Positions 1 to 14,858 of a stretch of 64,000 nucleotides of DNA are shown piece by piece; within the stretch, counting starts at the first letter, position 1, and each line of letters starts with the position of its first letter. The notes under the pieces are model-generated. The model worked only from the letters and a program-made list of their open reading frames with translations. It made no database searches and was not told the origin of the DNA. A program made the translations under genes and the position numbers. This DNA comes from Ficedula albicollis (taxonomy: Eukaryota; Chordata; Aves; Passeriformes; Muscicapidae), in assembly GCF_000247815.1 (NCBI RefSeq), contig NC_021677.1, positions 41,747,358-41,811,357 of the forward strand, given 5' to 3'.

Positions 1-21
1 GGCCTAAGCCCCATGGTCTCG

Positions 22-2985
22 TCTATTCTATTCTATTCTATTCTATTCTATTCTATTCTATTCTATTCTATTCTATTCTATTCTATTCTATTCTATTCTA
101 TTCTATTCTATTCTATTCTATTCTATTCTATTCTATTCTATTCTATTCTATTCTATTCTATTCTATTCTATTCTATTCTATTCTATTCTATTCTATTCTA
201 TTCTATTCTATTCTATTCTATTCTATTCTATTCTATTCTATTCTATTCTATTCTATTCTATTCTATTCTATTCTATTCTATTCTATTCTATTCTATTCTA
301 TTCTATTCTATTCTATTCTATTCTATTCTATTCTATTCTATTCTATTCTATTCTATTCTATTCTATTCTATTCTATTCTATTCTATTCTATTCTATTCTA
401 TTCTATTCTATTCTATTCTATTCTATTCTATTCTATTCTATTCTATTCTATTCTATTCTATTCTATTCTATTCTATTCTATTCTATTCTATTCTATTCTA
501 TTCTATTCTATTCTATTCTATTCTATTCTATTCTATTCTATTCTATTCTATTCTATTCTATTCTATTCTATTCTATTCTATTCTATTCTATTCTATTCTA
601 TTCTATTCTATTCTATTCTATTCTATTCTATTCTATTCTATTCTATTCTATTCTATTCTATTCTATTCTATTCTATTCTATTCTATTCTATTCTATTCTA
701 TTCTATTCTATTCTATTCTATTCTATTCTATTCTATTCTATTCTATTCTATTCTATTCTATTCTATTCTATTCTATTCTATTCTATTCTATTCTATTCTA
801 TTCTATTCTATTCTATTCTATTCTATTCTATTCTATTCTATTCTATTCTATTCTATTCTATTCTATTCTATTCTATTCTATTCTATTCTATTCTATTCTA
901 TTCTATTCTATTCTATTCTATTCTATTCTATTCTATTCTATTCTATTCTATTCTATTCTATTCTATTCTATTCTATTCTATTCTATTCTATTCTATTCTA
1001 TTCTATTCTATTCTATTCTATTCTATTCTATTCTATTCTATTCTATTCTATTCTATTCTATTCTATTCTATTCTATTCTATTCTATTCTATTCTATTCTA
1101 TTCTATTCTATTCTATTCTATTCTATTCTATTCTATTCTATTCTATTCTATTCTATTCTATTCTATTCTATTCTATTCTATTCTATTCTATTCTATTCTA
1201 TTCTATTCTATTCTATTCTATTCTATTCTATTCTATTCTATTCTATTCTATTCTATTCTATTCTATTCTATTCTATTCTATTCTATTCTATTCTATTCTA
1301 TTCTATTCTATTCTATTCTATTCTATTCTATTCTATTCTATTCTATTCTATTCTATTCTATTCTATTCTATTCTATTCTATTCTATTCTATTCTATTCTA
1401 TTCTATTCTATTCTATTCTATTCTATTCTATTCTATTCTATTCTATTCTATTCTATTCTATTCTATTCTATTCTATTCTATTCTATTCTATTCTATTCTA
1501 TTCTATTCTATTCTATTCTATTCTATTCTATTCTATTCTATTCTATTCTATTCTATTCTATTCTATTCTATTCTATTCTATTCTATTCTATTCTATTCTA
1601 TTCTATTCTATTCTATTCTATTCTATTCTATTCTATTCTATTCTATTCTATTCTATTCTATTCTATTCTATTCTATTCTATTCTATTCTATTCTATTCTA
1701 TTCTATTCTATTCTATTCTATTCTATTCTATTCTATTCTATTCTATTCTATTCTATTCTATTCTATTCTATTCTATTCTATTCTATTCTATTCTATTCTA
1801 TTCTATTCTATTCTATTCTATTCTATTCTATTCTATTCTATTCTATTCTATTCTATTCTATTCTATTCTATTCTATTCTATTCTATTCTATTCTATTCTA
1901 TTCTATTCTATTCTATTCTATTCTATTCTATTCTATTCTATTCTATTCTATTCTATTCTATTCTATTCTATTCTATTCTATTCTATTCTATTCTATTCTA
2001 TTCTATTCTATTCTATTCTATTCTATTCTATTCTATTCTATTCTATTCTATTCTATTCTATTCTATTCTATTCTATTCTATTCTATTCTATTCTATTCTA
2101 TTCTATTCTATTCTATTCTATTCTATTCTATTCTATTCTATTCTATTCTATTCTATTCTATTCTATTCTATTCTATTCTATTCTATTCTATTCTATTCTA
2201 TTCTATTCTATTCTATTCTATTCTATTCTATTCTATTCTATTCTATTCTATTCTATTCTATTCTATTCTATTCTATTCTATTCTATTCTATTCTATTCTA
2301 TTCTATTCTATTCTATTCTATTCTATTCTATTCTATTCTATTCTATTCTATTCTATTCTATTCTATTCTATTCTATTCTATTCTATTCTATTCTATTCTA
2401 TTCTATTCTATTCTATTCTATTCTATTCTATTCTATTCTATTCTATTCTATTCTATTCTATTCTATTCTATTCTATTCTATTCTATTCTATTCTATTCTA
2501 TTCTATTCTATTCTATTCTATTCTATTCTATTCTATTCTATTCTATTCTATTCTATTCTATTCTATTCTATTCTATTCTATTCTATTCTATTCTATTCTA
2601 TTCTATTCTATTCTATTCTATTCTATTCTATTCTATTCTATTCTATTCTATTCTATTCTATTCTATTCTATTCTATTCTATTCTATTCTATTCTATTCTA
2701 TTCTATTCTATTCTATTCTATTCTATTCTATTCTATTCTATTCTATTCTATTCTATTCTATTCTATTCTATTCTATTCTATTCTATTCTATTCTATTCTA
2801 TTCTATTCTATTCTATTCTATTCTATTCTATTCTATTCTATTCTATTCTATTCTATTCTATTCTATTCTATTCTATTCTATTCTATTCTATTCTATTCTA
2901 TTCTATTCTATTCTATTCTATTCTATTCTATTCTATTCTATTCTATTCTATTCTATTCTATTCTATTCTATTCTATTCTATATTC
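22..2985. repeat. (TTCTA)n pentanucleotide satellite, about 590 perfect copies
   Basis: The 5-bp unit TTCTA (AATAG on the other strand) repeats from base 22 to about 2985 with no substitution or indel that I can see. Because 5 is not a multiple of 3 and no frame meets a stop, the array makes a false 1014-codon reading frame of YSILF repeats. Perfection over about 3 kb implies either very recent expansion or homogenising consensus calling. Confidence 0.98.
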
Positions 2986-4589
2986 CAACTAGGCACAATT
3001 TGGGCCAGAGGCAGGAAGAAACAAGTATCTCCAGGGGATGACTCAGACATAGGCTAGGTTTGTCCAGTGTTGTGTGATCCCTCATGTCTTGGCAGGCCAA
3101 TGGAAAGGGAGAGGATGTTCTTTTGGGACTGGGGCAGCTCACCAGCAGCAAGATTGCCAGATCTGCTCAGAAGTCAACATTTCCCAGCAGTTCTTGTCAA
3201 TTTAAGTGATCAAACATGTTGACTTCCAGATGAGTATGTCAGAGAAGCCATGGCTTATGAAAAGTAGTCTTTACTTGCTCAGAAGTAGAGAATCAAATAC
3301 TGGAGGCCCAGTGGTAGATCACAGTCACGAGGTATTTTAGAAAATCCCTATGGAATTGTTTCCTCCACAAGCTCCCATTACTAAGCTGGCACCGCTGTCT
3401 CTGCTCTCTGCTGAGGTGGACAGTGTCCCCTGATGCTGTAGGACTGGCACTGGCTTGTCTGGAGTGAGAGGGCAAGTTGTGTGGCTTCTGCTCATCATAC
3501 ATATGGCTAAAGATAGGAGTGAAAGAGATTTGGAAATTTTTTTTTATTCAATTGTTCCCAAAAGTTTTAAACATGCGCTAAAGATAGGAGTGAAAGAGAT
3601 TTGGAAATATTTTTTTAATTCAATTGTTCCCAAAAGTTTTAAACATGTGTTGTTTGGGCTATGGTAGCTCCTGTTTGGAGATAAATGTCTTGTCTATGTG
3701 AGACTCATTTACATGAAACTGAAATTTTATCAAAAGCCATCATGTCGTAGCCAACCTGTTCTCTGCACCATGCTCCAGCAGACCAGAAGTCAGCTAAGCA
3801 CTATCTCAGCCTTGGAAAGCCTAGAAAAAGAGACACTACACGGGACACCAGGCTTTCACCTCTTGGTTCTTGTTCACCTCTTGGTCTGTGAGCTGTGCCA
3901 GCCATTTCCACTAGCAGTATGAATGAAGACTCTTTGCTGGCAGCTGTTATATTATGCTAACTCCCTGATGCTTCTCCTGGTGATTTTTGTAGCTGTGTTT
4001 TTGAGACTGGAAGGTCCTTTACTTAAATGTCTGGAGTTTAACCACTGGATTGTGCTTCTTCAGCCCAAAATAGATGAACTGAGCCAAAACAACCCTTCAG
4101 AGGATGCTGCAGAACAACACTACTTACTCAGCATTTGGAGAAGGCATAGATGTGGGACCCCAGGCCCCCCATACGAGGTGGGAGCAGTGAAGTATTTGGC
4201 ATGTGAGTGAGACTTCTCTTCAGTCACATTCTGGGCTCCTCGGTCGCCCACTTGCAGATGTGTTTCTGACCATCACTTGGGAACAGTGCTGGCCGTGCAG
4301 ACGCCCAGTACTGCAGCCCTGAGGGTGCTGTGGGTGGTTTCTCCAGCACAGAGTGCACTGCCTGCATTCTCACGGATTGCAGAAATGGGGAGCAGGCTGG
4401 GATGCTCATGGAAAGCAAGGCTCTCTGCACCTGGTGGGTCGGGTTCCTCTCTCTCCTGCAGAGACCTTCTGCAGGAACAAGACCCCTAGGAAGTATTTTA
4501 GCTGTCATCCCTGCTAAGCATCTGAGCAACGCTTCATCAAGGGGAGAGGTTTCGCAAACGGTGCTGGGTCTCAAACGCGCCCACCCACC
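2986..4589. other. Unannotated spacer with a small 72-bp tandem duplication
   Basis: I see no recognisable exon here. A 72-bp unit starting GCTAAAGATAGG occurs twice in tandem at about 3505-3576 and 3577-3648. Short reading frames in the block have no recognisable similarity. The 3' part, from about 4,500, grows steadily more GC- and CpG-rich toward the island that follows. Confidence 0.6.
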
Positions 4590-5860
<1,271 letters not shown>

Positions 5861-7094
5861 GCCCGCCAGGGCACCGCTGCGGCTCCGGGAGGCACGGACA
5901 GGTCTGGATCGCTGCTGCGGGAGATTTCTGGGTACTTGGCTCTGTTTAGACACCGTTTGCCCGCCTTCATCTTGGACCGTGTACCGAAGTGTTTGTAACT
6001 AATGCTTGTGTCAGCCCGCCTGATGGGTGGCTGAGGCCCAGCGAGGCACAGGGGCTCCCCTGGGATGCTGGAACAAGTCGGTGGCAGAAGCAGGGAGTGA
6101 GCCCCAGCCCCTCGGTGTCCTCTCCCAGTGCACATGCACTGGCCTGGGATGTGAGATAAAATGTCACCCCACCACTGTGTCATGTCATGGCTTGTGCTCG
6201 GTCCCCACGTCATCCTGACCATAGAATCCTCCTTCTGGGAGCTACTACACCTGAGGGTGTTAGATATGCTTTGTGCTGGCAGGGGAGAGGAGGGGGAACC
6301 TCTCCCGGTTTCTCCCTCCAGTTTTGTTATAATGATGATTTTGAGAGGGCTGCTAGGTCAGGGCAATCTAATGCTCTGGCCAAGCTGCTCTCCCCCAGTT
6401 TATGACTTCATCCACATTTGTCCGTGGATGAAGGCCCTGCCTTCTCCCTTGTTTGCTTCCCCATCCTCTCTAGCAGCAGCAATGCTGCACAGTGGGTTTG
6501 CTATTCAGAAACCTCCTGAACAGAAGGAGTGTTTTCCAGGAGAATGAGAGAGAGAGACCTTTGTCTGGCTGGCAGATGTTATTTCTGCATGAACATCTTT
6601 TTCCTTTTAACTGTTTAGCCACCATCTCCAGGACTGATGTACATGCCAGCCTTTTCCCCTTTCAGAGAGTTCGTGGGGGAGCTGGGTGTGAAGGGAAAAC
6701 TGGGTGGGGAAACAAGGCATGAGAAAGCACTTTGCCCCATGTGGAGATTTACAGTTCTGTAAGGACTGGTCAGGCTGCCTGTCTGAGCAGAAGAGAGACA
6801 ACAAAATATGCCATTTGGGAGGAAAGGTGCTGTTGTGGTGGTTTGCAGTATTTATTCAGAGGGGAGGGGGAGAAAGTGGGAAAAATAGGAAGCAGAATTA
6901 CTGACTCTGATACCATATCAGAGCCTTGGCCTCGCTGCCTTCCCTGCTACCCTGCAAAGTGTTGGTCAAGGCTGGGCAACAGATGGAGAGGGAAGCAGAA
7001 GCAGCTCCTTCAGGAAGGATTTGTCGAAAGTATCCTGGCAAAGAGCCACTGGCAAACAAATAAGTAATAAATAAAAGCAGGGAGGCCACCAGCA

Positions 7095-7409
7095 CCCCTG
7101 CAGCCTCTGACTCCATAGCACATATGGGCTTTTCTGGCTTCCCTGTGAGCTTAAACCTCTGCCTTCTTCCCATGGCTCCATCCTGACTCCTGAAACTCCA
7201 TTCCAATGCTTTCAGCAACCTCTGCCTTCTTCCCATGGCTCCATCCTGGCTCCTGAAACTCCATTTCAATGCTTTCAGCTTTTTTTACCCCTGCAGCCTC
7301 TGACTCCATAGCACATATGGGCTTTTCTGGCTTCCCTGTGAGCTTAAACCTCTGCCTTCTTCCCATGGCTCCATCCTGACTCCTGAAACTCCATTCCAAT
7401 GCTTTCAGC
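7095..7409. repeat. Nested tandem duplication, 193-bp period
   Basis: A block beginning CCCCTGCAGCCTCTGACTCC at 7095 recurs at 7288 (period 193), with the second copy truncated after about 120 bp. Inside the first copy, a shorter element running from CTCTGCCTTCTTCCC to AATGCTTTCAG is itself doubled (near 7157 and 7219) and appears a third time near 7350. The block ends in a T-rich run (7410-7442). Confidence 0.9.
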
Positions 7410-7442
7410 TTTTTTTTTATTATTATTATTTCTTTTTTTTTT

Positions 7443-9560
7443 CTATTCTTTTTTAATGATAACATTTGAATTGCTCTGTAGCAACTCTCCTCTTCAAAGC
7501 TTCCCCTGAGGTTAGCTATTTAATCTCTGGTTTGGTGGTTGCTGACAATGGTAAGCATAGGGTGGTCCTGTGCAGGGTAGAAATAGTGGTGCTTGCTGGG
7601 GATGCTGATTAGGGGTGTGTGTAGGCCCTTGCAGGTAAATACTGTCCTTCCTTCCATGCAGAGACTTCTGGCCCACGGGAACTAAGGCAGGTTTCCACAC
7701 AGCTTCAGAGCCTGCATCTGCTGAGTTGTAAAAGGATGAGTGTCTCTGCTTTAAAATATTCCTTGCAGGAAATACTCTCATCTTAAGAGACTTCGAGAGC
7801 TTTCCAAAAACACAAAGAAGAGGGAGAAATGTCTCTAACACCCACAAGTGAATTCAATTGATATTAAACTAATCAATCACCCAAACTCCTTGGCAAACAT
7901 CAGCGTGCTGTGTAAATGCTGACTCCTTCATGAGTCCTACAAACACCAAAGCCTTCTACTGTGGTCACTCCTGTGTTTCTTACTTTAGTTGCTGTAAATA
8001 TATTTTGCATACTTAGCCCTAAGTTTGAAGAAAACATTGAATTGCTGATGCACTGTGCTCAGAGCAAAAGCAAGTTTGCTTTGAGATTATTTCAGGAGAA
8101 GCAGCTCCAGTCCTAATTTCTTTCAGCTATGGCTTGAACACATCCAGTCCTTAACCAGCTGTCACAAGAGAACTTAGAGCTTTAAAACATCCCACTTGCC
8201 ATCTACCTGCACTTTAAGGTGATTAATTATCCTTTCAAAGCTTGTTTGAAGTTGCTGCTTCAAATGTGTCTGAGATTAGTAATTAGGCTGTGATCATGCC
8301 TTGTTATTAGGTGGGGACAATGTCCGCAGTTTGCTCACACTATTACTGTAACAATGGGACAGACAGAGAGCAATGCACGGCCCTTCCCATCACCCGGGGC
8401 ACTATTGTTGGTGGTTAATGGGTGAGAAAGGGCACGGCAAGTTCCCCTGGGTCTCTCTGCAGAGTAGCTTGGAGGGGGGCACAGAATTACCTCTCCCAGC
8501 CTGCTGCCCTGGTCCCTGTGTCACCTTCACCTAACATCATGTTGTCCAGCCTCTGAGGAGCGTGAACACCATTGTATAGAAGCATTTCAACACTAGCATC
8601 AGTTGTTTAATTCCAAACAGAGTCCCCATGAGAAGCTAGGACTACTATTTTGAGCAAGGAGGGGCTCCTTGCAGTCATAGTTCCATCTTAAATAAAGATG
8701 TGTTTAAAATGGAGTACGGGAGCAAAGAGATTCAGTGCTCCCGTTCAGTGGGAGCATGTGAAAACTTTGGGTGACCTGATTGCCCCCTCCCCAGCACCAA
8801 AGTCTTGTGTCTTGTCATCGACAGATTTGTGGGTGAACAGAGAGGAAGGTAGGATCTGAACAAAGACAAGCTCCACTGCACCCCAAGTACTAAAAGGTAG
8901 CTTGTGAGAGGTGGAAAAATATGTCATCATGTGATTTTGAGTTCCTCTGACAGAGACAGGAAAGTGCTCTGGCCCTGCTTCACTGGAGAACACTTTGTTA
9001 TTAGCTGGGAGTTGGTGGTAGGAGACAGCTGGGGCAGGAATGGAGATTGAGACAATGAGCCCCTTCATGTACTGTGTTGGATGGGCAAGGGGAGACCAAA
9101 ACTGAGAGTAGCTGGGGGTGTGGGAGTTAGGGCAAACAGCAGTTTTGGAAATGTAGCTGAGGAGTGGCTGCCAGCTGTTGCCCAGAGTGAGCCTGTGGTA
9201 TCCTGGGGCAAGGCCTCTGCGTTGGCCAAGCCATGGTGACCCTGTCAGAGGAATCCTCTTGCTGTGCTGCCCATGCCCCAAGCTGGCCCCCACTAAGATG
9301 ACACACCAGGGAAGTGGCACAGGCTGAGGTGCTGAGATCGTGTGAGGGCTGGCAAGCTGAGGGGTGACTCTTGGCTGGCCATGGACCACAGGCACCTGTG
9401 CAGCTGAGATCCCAGCCAGCGCTGGGACAGCCTCTAGTAACGTGGGGCTTGGGACACACCTGGCTGGAGGATCTGGTTCCAGCAGCAGGTTGGGATGCTC
9501 TTCTTGGCATGGCTGTGGTTTGGAGCAGAATGTTCACACTTTGAGATATTCAAAATCTCT
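7443..9560. other. Noncoding spacer, including an AT-rich homeodomain-motif block
   Basis: I see no recognisable exon. The stretch at about 7,850-8,350 is unusually rich in TAATTA/ATTAAT-type words (for example GATTAATTATCC near 8221 and AGTAATTAGGCTG near 8278), within otherwise complex, non-repetitive sequence. That is typical of conserved noncoding regulatory DNA, but conservation cannot be judged from one sequence. Confidence 0.4.
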
Positions 9561-9574
9561 CTCTGCCTGGACAT

Positions 9575-9700
9575 GGCCCTGAGGAACCTCTTCTAGCTGG
9601 CACTACTTTGAGAAGGGAAGCAGGTGGCCCTGAGGAACCTCTTCTAGCTGGCACTACTTTGAGAAGGGAGGCAGGACTACATGACCTCCCTTCAGCCTCA
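9575..9700 (+). repeat. CR1-like 3' tail with an internal 51-bp tandem duplication
   Basis: The segment contains wording typical of the CR1 LINE 3' region (ACTACATGACCTCCCTTCAG resembles the CR1 phrase around 'GATGACCT...'). A 51-bp unit starting GGCCCTGAGGAACCTC is doubled at 9575 and 9626. The family assignment rests on remembered consensus wording and is weak. Confidence 0.4.
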
Positions 9701-12700
9701 GTGCTTGTGAGCTTATTTGTCCTGTCCTCTGACAAATTCAGTCACTGTGGGGTAGTCCCCAAGGCAGCATTAGAGAAACAAACAGAAGTCTGCCTAGCTT
9801 TCCTTTGTCTCCTAGCAGCATTCTGGAGTTCTCTACAAGACAAGGAGGCTGCCCGGCTTGAGGCTCCAGGCTGAGGACATGCTCTGTTCATGTGTTTCTG
9901 GGCTTTTCTCAGGGAGGGCAGAACTGTGTGGAAATATAAGAGGCAAAGAGGACAGAAAAACAAACCAAACTTTGTAGACTTCAGAGTAAACTTGGTCTGT
10001 GCCTTGTTTGGCTCTTGACCTGCAGCTGGATAGGATGGATGAATTAAAGTCAGGACTTAAGTTAATGATCAGAGAGCCATGACCTAAGTACCCGTTTTTA
10101 ATCTCGCTGTGTTTGTACACTTCTGCTCTTTTCCTAAGGACAAGTTGATTCTCAGTGATGAGCATGATGTGATGTTTAGGGCTGAGCAGAAGGCTGCACT
10201 GTGCTTAAGTGAGTGGGTTTCTAGCTAACATATGTTTTTTTAGATACTTAATGTTTATATTTCCTGCACTACAAAATGGTGAGTGATGCATTTCTTACTA
10301 GCTATCACTTAATTATTTATTATAAATTTGGTCCAGCTGTATTGCAATGGAAAATGCAGTCCAATTGAAAATGCAGAATGTGGGAGCATTTAAAAGGTGG
10401 TTTCTAGTTGGTTAAATAAAACTGCTTAAAATGTACAAGTCCACAAAAGAAAAAAATAATAAGTTTATGAAGACATTATTTATATTTGTAATGAATTTAA
10501 CAATACTGTACTGCTTTACTATATTGTATTATTAGAATACTATATCATAGGAACAAAAATGTTATTATAGGAGATACAAAACATAGCCAGTGATATAACC
10601 TGATAATTTTTCACATTTAAGAATTCAGAACTAGTAGAGATTGTCCTCTCACAGTTCGTCTTCATTAGGCTTTGAAAGGCAGCCAGGCTTTCCTGCATTA
10701 ACCTGCAGTAATTTTTCAGAACTTTTACTGAACTAATCCATGTACTAAGTTAATGGAAACATTTTTTCTTTTTTACTTTCAAAGAAGGTTGCAGCTCTCA
10801 GAGCCACTTTTGCATGAGGCTTTGGCTCCAGGTTCTCAGCCACTGAGCAGATCTGGCAGCAAGGACATACTGCATGAATTTCTACTAACTTATTTTTCAC
10901 TGATGAGAGGGATCTGAGGTCTTATCATGTAGGTTTTAAGAACTTCCAGTTTTAAATTGGCTGTCTTTTTAATTTAAAAAGTTTTTCGTTCAGATAAAAT
11001 TTGATTACTTTTCAGTCAGGTGTGTGTTTCCAAGAGTCATAATTCTTTTATTTGTTCTGGTTCCGAGTCCTCTTTATTGCTTTTTCCTTTCGTATTACTG
11101 CTGCTAATCTTCTCATCAAGCAGTTTCATTTGATTTTTTTGTTGGGAAATTTTCATCCAACTTAATTTTCTTTTATCCAAGTTTTTAATTTCTTATGTTT
11201 TCTTCAATGAAATTTCATCATTTTCTTCCTTCTTGAAAAACAAAGAAACCCCAAACAAAGGGAATGTTGATAATAATTGTGGTAGTGCCTATGTAATCTC
11301 CTGAGAATTGAGCATTTTAAAGGCTTTCATGTTTTGTTCAGTCATTTCAGGAGTCAGAGGATGGATGTCTTTGCAAATACAGTCCTCAGATACCCTATAC
11401 ATTGGGCTGGAAAAAGCTGGCTGTGGAAAACTTCAGTAACTGAATTAGAGAAACTGTGACCATACCCCAAGCCTTGTCTTAGGTACATACATACACTTCG
11501 ATGATTATAGCTTTATGTGTGCTCCAGGTTCCAGGATTCATTTATCCTGGCAGCTACATTTGAAGGACCAGCTGTTTATTTGGACAGTCCTTGCACAGAG
11601 TTAAACTTCAGGGATTTCTTTCCCTCCATAATGAGAAGGTGAATGTCCAGCCCTCTCAAAAGGCATAATGCAGTTTATTTCAGCAGAGAAGAGATGCCAC
11701 TCCACGTTTCTTGGGCCTTGGGTTTTTTTTGCTTTTTAGGGGTTTTCTTTTGTTTGTTTGTTTGTTTGTTTTTAGGGGGTTGGTTTTGGTTTTTGTTGTT
11801 GTTTTGGGTTTTGTTTGTTTTGTTTTTGTTTTATGGAAAATATCCTGGAGGCAGCATAATTTCTGTACGTGTGTAGCCTTAGAAGTCCAAGCTGGGAGCG
11901 ATACTCAGGGGTATCCATCCATCTTCCCAACTGCCTGTGGGACCCTCCGTGGCAGTGCTGTGTCCTCTCCATCCCCTGGGGCAGGAGAAGAGCTGCACAG
12001 GCGTTTGATGGGACCTTGCTGGCCCTTGGCTCCAGTTCTGCTCTCGGTGCTGCAGGATGGTGTGCTCCCTGAATCCATTGGGAAAGCTCTCTGTTCCTCA
12101 GAGCTCACCATGTTTGAGAGGTAGAAAGCAGGGAAAGTGTTTGTGTCAGCAGGTATCTCCCCCCTGATTGAACAGAGCTGAGCTGGGTTTTGTGGCCAGG
12201 CCCTGTGCGTGGCCAGCCTGGTGCTCTGCACAGCAGCAGCAGCACTGCTGGAGCTCTCAGGTTCAGTCTGGTCCTGCAGCTCCTTCAGCACTGGGTCTTT
12301 CCATGACAGTCACCATTAGGAGGAGCCTTTCCGGTGTCCTCCTGTGGCTCCTCCCACCTGGCTTTTGTAACTTCTTGGTCCCCTCCTTTTCAGTGTGACA
12401 TTTGCGTGCCCTGTGACAGAGCTGTGCTGCCAGGAGAAGGATGGAAAGCAACTGGGCAGGGTTTGGAGACCGATGTGTCCTGCAGGTATCAGTGTATCCC
12501 CAGGGAAAAAGCAACAGTGTGGAATTCAGCCTCACTTAAATGTTGGTGCCCACTGCTCTGGGTTGCCTGTTCAGAGCTCTGCTCACCCTCCCAGAGCTGT
12601 GGTTGGCACAAGGGTGTTGGGATGAGCCAGAACCTCCATAGCGTCTGTGGTTGCACAGCTTTTTATCTCTAGTGAGTGGAGTTGTGCTGCTGGCAATAGT

Positions 12701-13100
12701 GATGAGGGTTATTTCACTGCAGATATGTCCATGCTTTACTGGAAGTGCTGGTTGCCCCAGGGAGCCAGTCTGGGAGGGGATGCAGGAAGGGAGAACAGCA
12801 TATACAAAGCCAGGCATAAAGCAGGAGCCTTGTCTGGGGCTGGGCCAGGATACCCAGCCATTCCACATACACCTCCATATCAATGCTGCATCTCCAAACA
12901 TCTCTTCCAAAATGGACACAGAGCCTGTCTGATTCCTAGTTGTGGCAGGGCCTCAATAGCTGCTGGGCTGTGGAGAGGCTTGCAGTGGCTCTTGCTGGGA
13001 CACTGATCCCTGTAGGGAGGGGGGATCAGAGAGAGGGATACCATCCTGCTGACACTGTGTCCCCAAATCCCTTCAGCCAGCTGTATTCCTAGTGCTGGCT
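9701..13100. other. Noncoding spacer; AT-rich 10.2-11.3 kb and a TTTG-rich tract
   Basis: I see no exon I can support. About 10,200-11,300 is clearly AT-rich. A G/T-rich simple repeat with TTTG units lies at about 11,727-11,830. From 11,880 to 13,100 the sequence is GC-richer and holds several open but unrecognisable frames. Confidence 0.5.
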
Positions 13101-14858
13101 CTGCTGTGCCAAAACCACCCTGGAAGGACAAGGAGGTGTGAACTTGGGGACGTTTGTTTTGCAGCCATCTTCTGCAGTGCCTCATGTTTAACTTCCCATT
13201 CTTTTCTGTTCCATGTGAGCAGTGTTTATGTGGAGGGCAGGGGGTGGCTGCCTGAGGACCCTGTGCTGCTGGCAGAGTGAGCAAATGAGCCCAGGGGCTG
13301 CCAGCCCTTCCCTGAGCTGCCTGTGTGAGCCTGTGTGCAGGGAAGGTAGGCTTGTGAAGGGGAACCAGGGACAGTCTCTGCCTTCCCTCCATTTTCCCTG
13401 ATCCTAGACAGCCTTTTTCCAAGGCTGAACTGCCCATGGAGCATCTCTGATGCTGCTTTTTGGATGCAGCACATTTGAAAGGATGCAATCCCCCCAGCAA
13501 ACCTGCCAGGCTGGGCTGGCAGCCCCTTGCAGTGTTGTGTTGTTTGCTCTTGCAGCAGAAAAAGCTTGCAGGTCGCTCTGTGAGCACCCCGCTGCCAAAT
13601 CTGCCATCTGTCTCACATCCTCTGGGCGATGCTCTGCCTCCCAGCCCACGGCTTCCCTTCTCCCTGTGCCTTGTCCCTTTCCCAGCCCGGCTGCTGTAAC
13701 TGTCCAGATGTGACACTTTCTTCTCTGCCTGAAGGGAAAAAACCCATTTCTTCTGTTTTTCTCCGTCATGTCCATCACTCCCAGCACCCCTTAGGCTGGT
13801 GTGGGCAGCTGCTGGCTGGTGGGTATAGGCAGAACAGGGCAGGACAGCAGTGCAGTGGGTGCCAGCCTGCAGCATTGGCACAACAGAGTCTGTTTGCTCA
13901 CCATCTGTGTCCCATTCAACCTCTCTGCTGGGCCACCTGCCTGTGATAGGTGTGACTTGGATGGGGATCATGAACCCCACTGCTGTGCCAAAACCACCCT
14001 GGAAGGACAAGGAGGTGTGAACTTGGGGACGTTTGTTTTGCAGCCATCTTCTGCAGTGCCTCATGTTTAACTTCCCATTCTTTTCTGTTCCATGTGAGCA
14101 GTGTTTATGTGGAGGGCAGGGGGTGGCTGCCTGAGGACCCTGTGCTGCTGGCAGAGTGAGCAAATGAGCCCAGGGGCTGCCAGCCCTTCCCTGAGCTGCC
14201 TGTGTGAGCCTGTGTGCAGGGAAGGTAGGCTTGTGAAGGGGAACCAGGGACAGTCTCTGCCTTCCCTCCATTTTCCCTGATCCTAGACAGCCTTTTTCCA
14301 AGGCTGAACTGCCCATGGAGCATCTCTGATGCTGCTTTTTGGATGCAGCACATTTGAAAGGATGCAACCCCCCCAGCAAACCTGCCAGGCTGGGCTGGCA
14401 GCCCCTTGCAGTGTTGTGTTGTTTGCTCTTGCAGCAGAAAAAGCTTGCAGGTCGCTCTGTGAGCACCCCGCTGCCAAATCTGCCATCTGTCTCACATCCT
14501 CTGGGCGATGCTCTGCCTCCCAGCCCACGGCTTCCCTTCTCCCTGTGCCTTGTCCCTTTCCCAGCCCGGCTGCTGTAACTGTCCAGATGTGACACTTTCT
14601 TCTCTGCCTGAAGGGAAAAAACCCATTTCTTCTGTTTTTCTCCATCATGTCCATCACTCCCAGCACCCCTTAGGCTGGTGTGGGCAGCTGCTGGCTGGTG
14701 GGTATAGGCAGAACAGGGCAGGACAGCAGTGCAGTGGGTGCCAGCCTGCAGCATTGGCACAACAGAGTCTGTTTGCTCACCATCTGTGTCCCATTCAACC
14801 TCTCTGCTGGGCCACCTGCCTGTGATAGGTGTGAATTGGATGGGGATCATGAACCCCA
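13101..14858. repeat. Recent 879-bp direct tandem duplication
   Basis: Bases 13101-13979 and 13980-14858 are near-identical; I noticed only three differences, near 13,490, 13,768 and 13,956 and their counterparts. The unit length equals 3 x 293, so any open frame is preserved through both copies. This explains a 733-codon minus-strand open frame over the region. I recognise no product in that frame. Confidence 0.95.

Noticed and set aside
13..3057. 1014-codon plus-strand open frame (YSILF repeat)
   Set aside because: It is a translation of the TTCTA satellite; the repeat has no stop in this frame by its composition.
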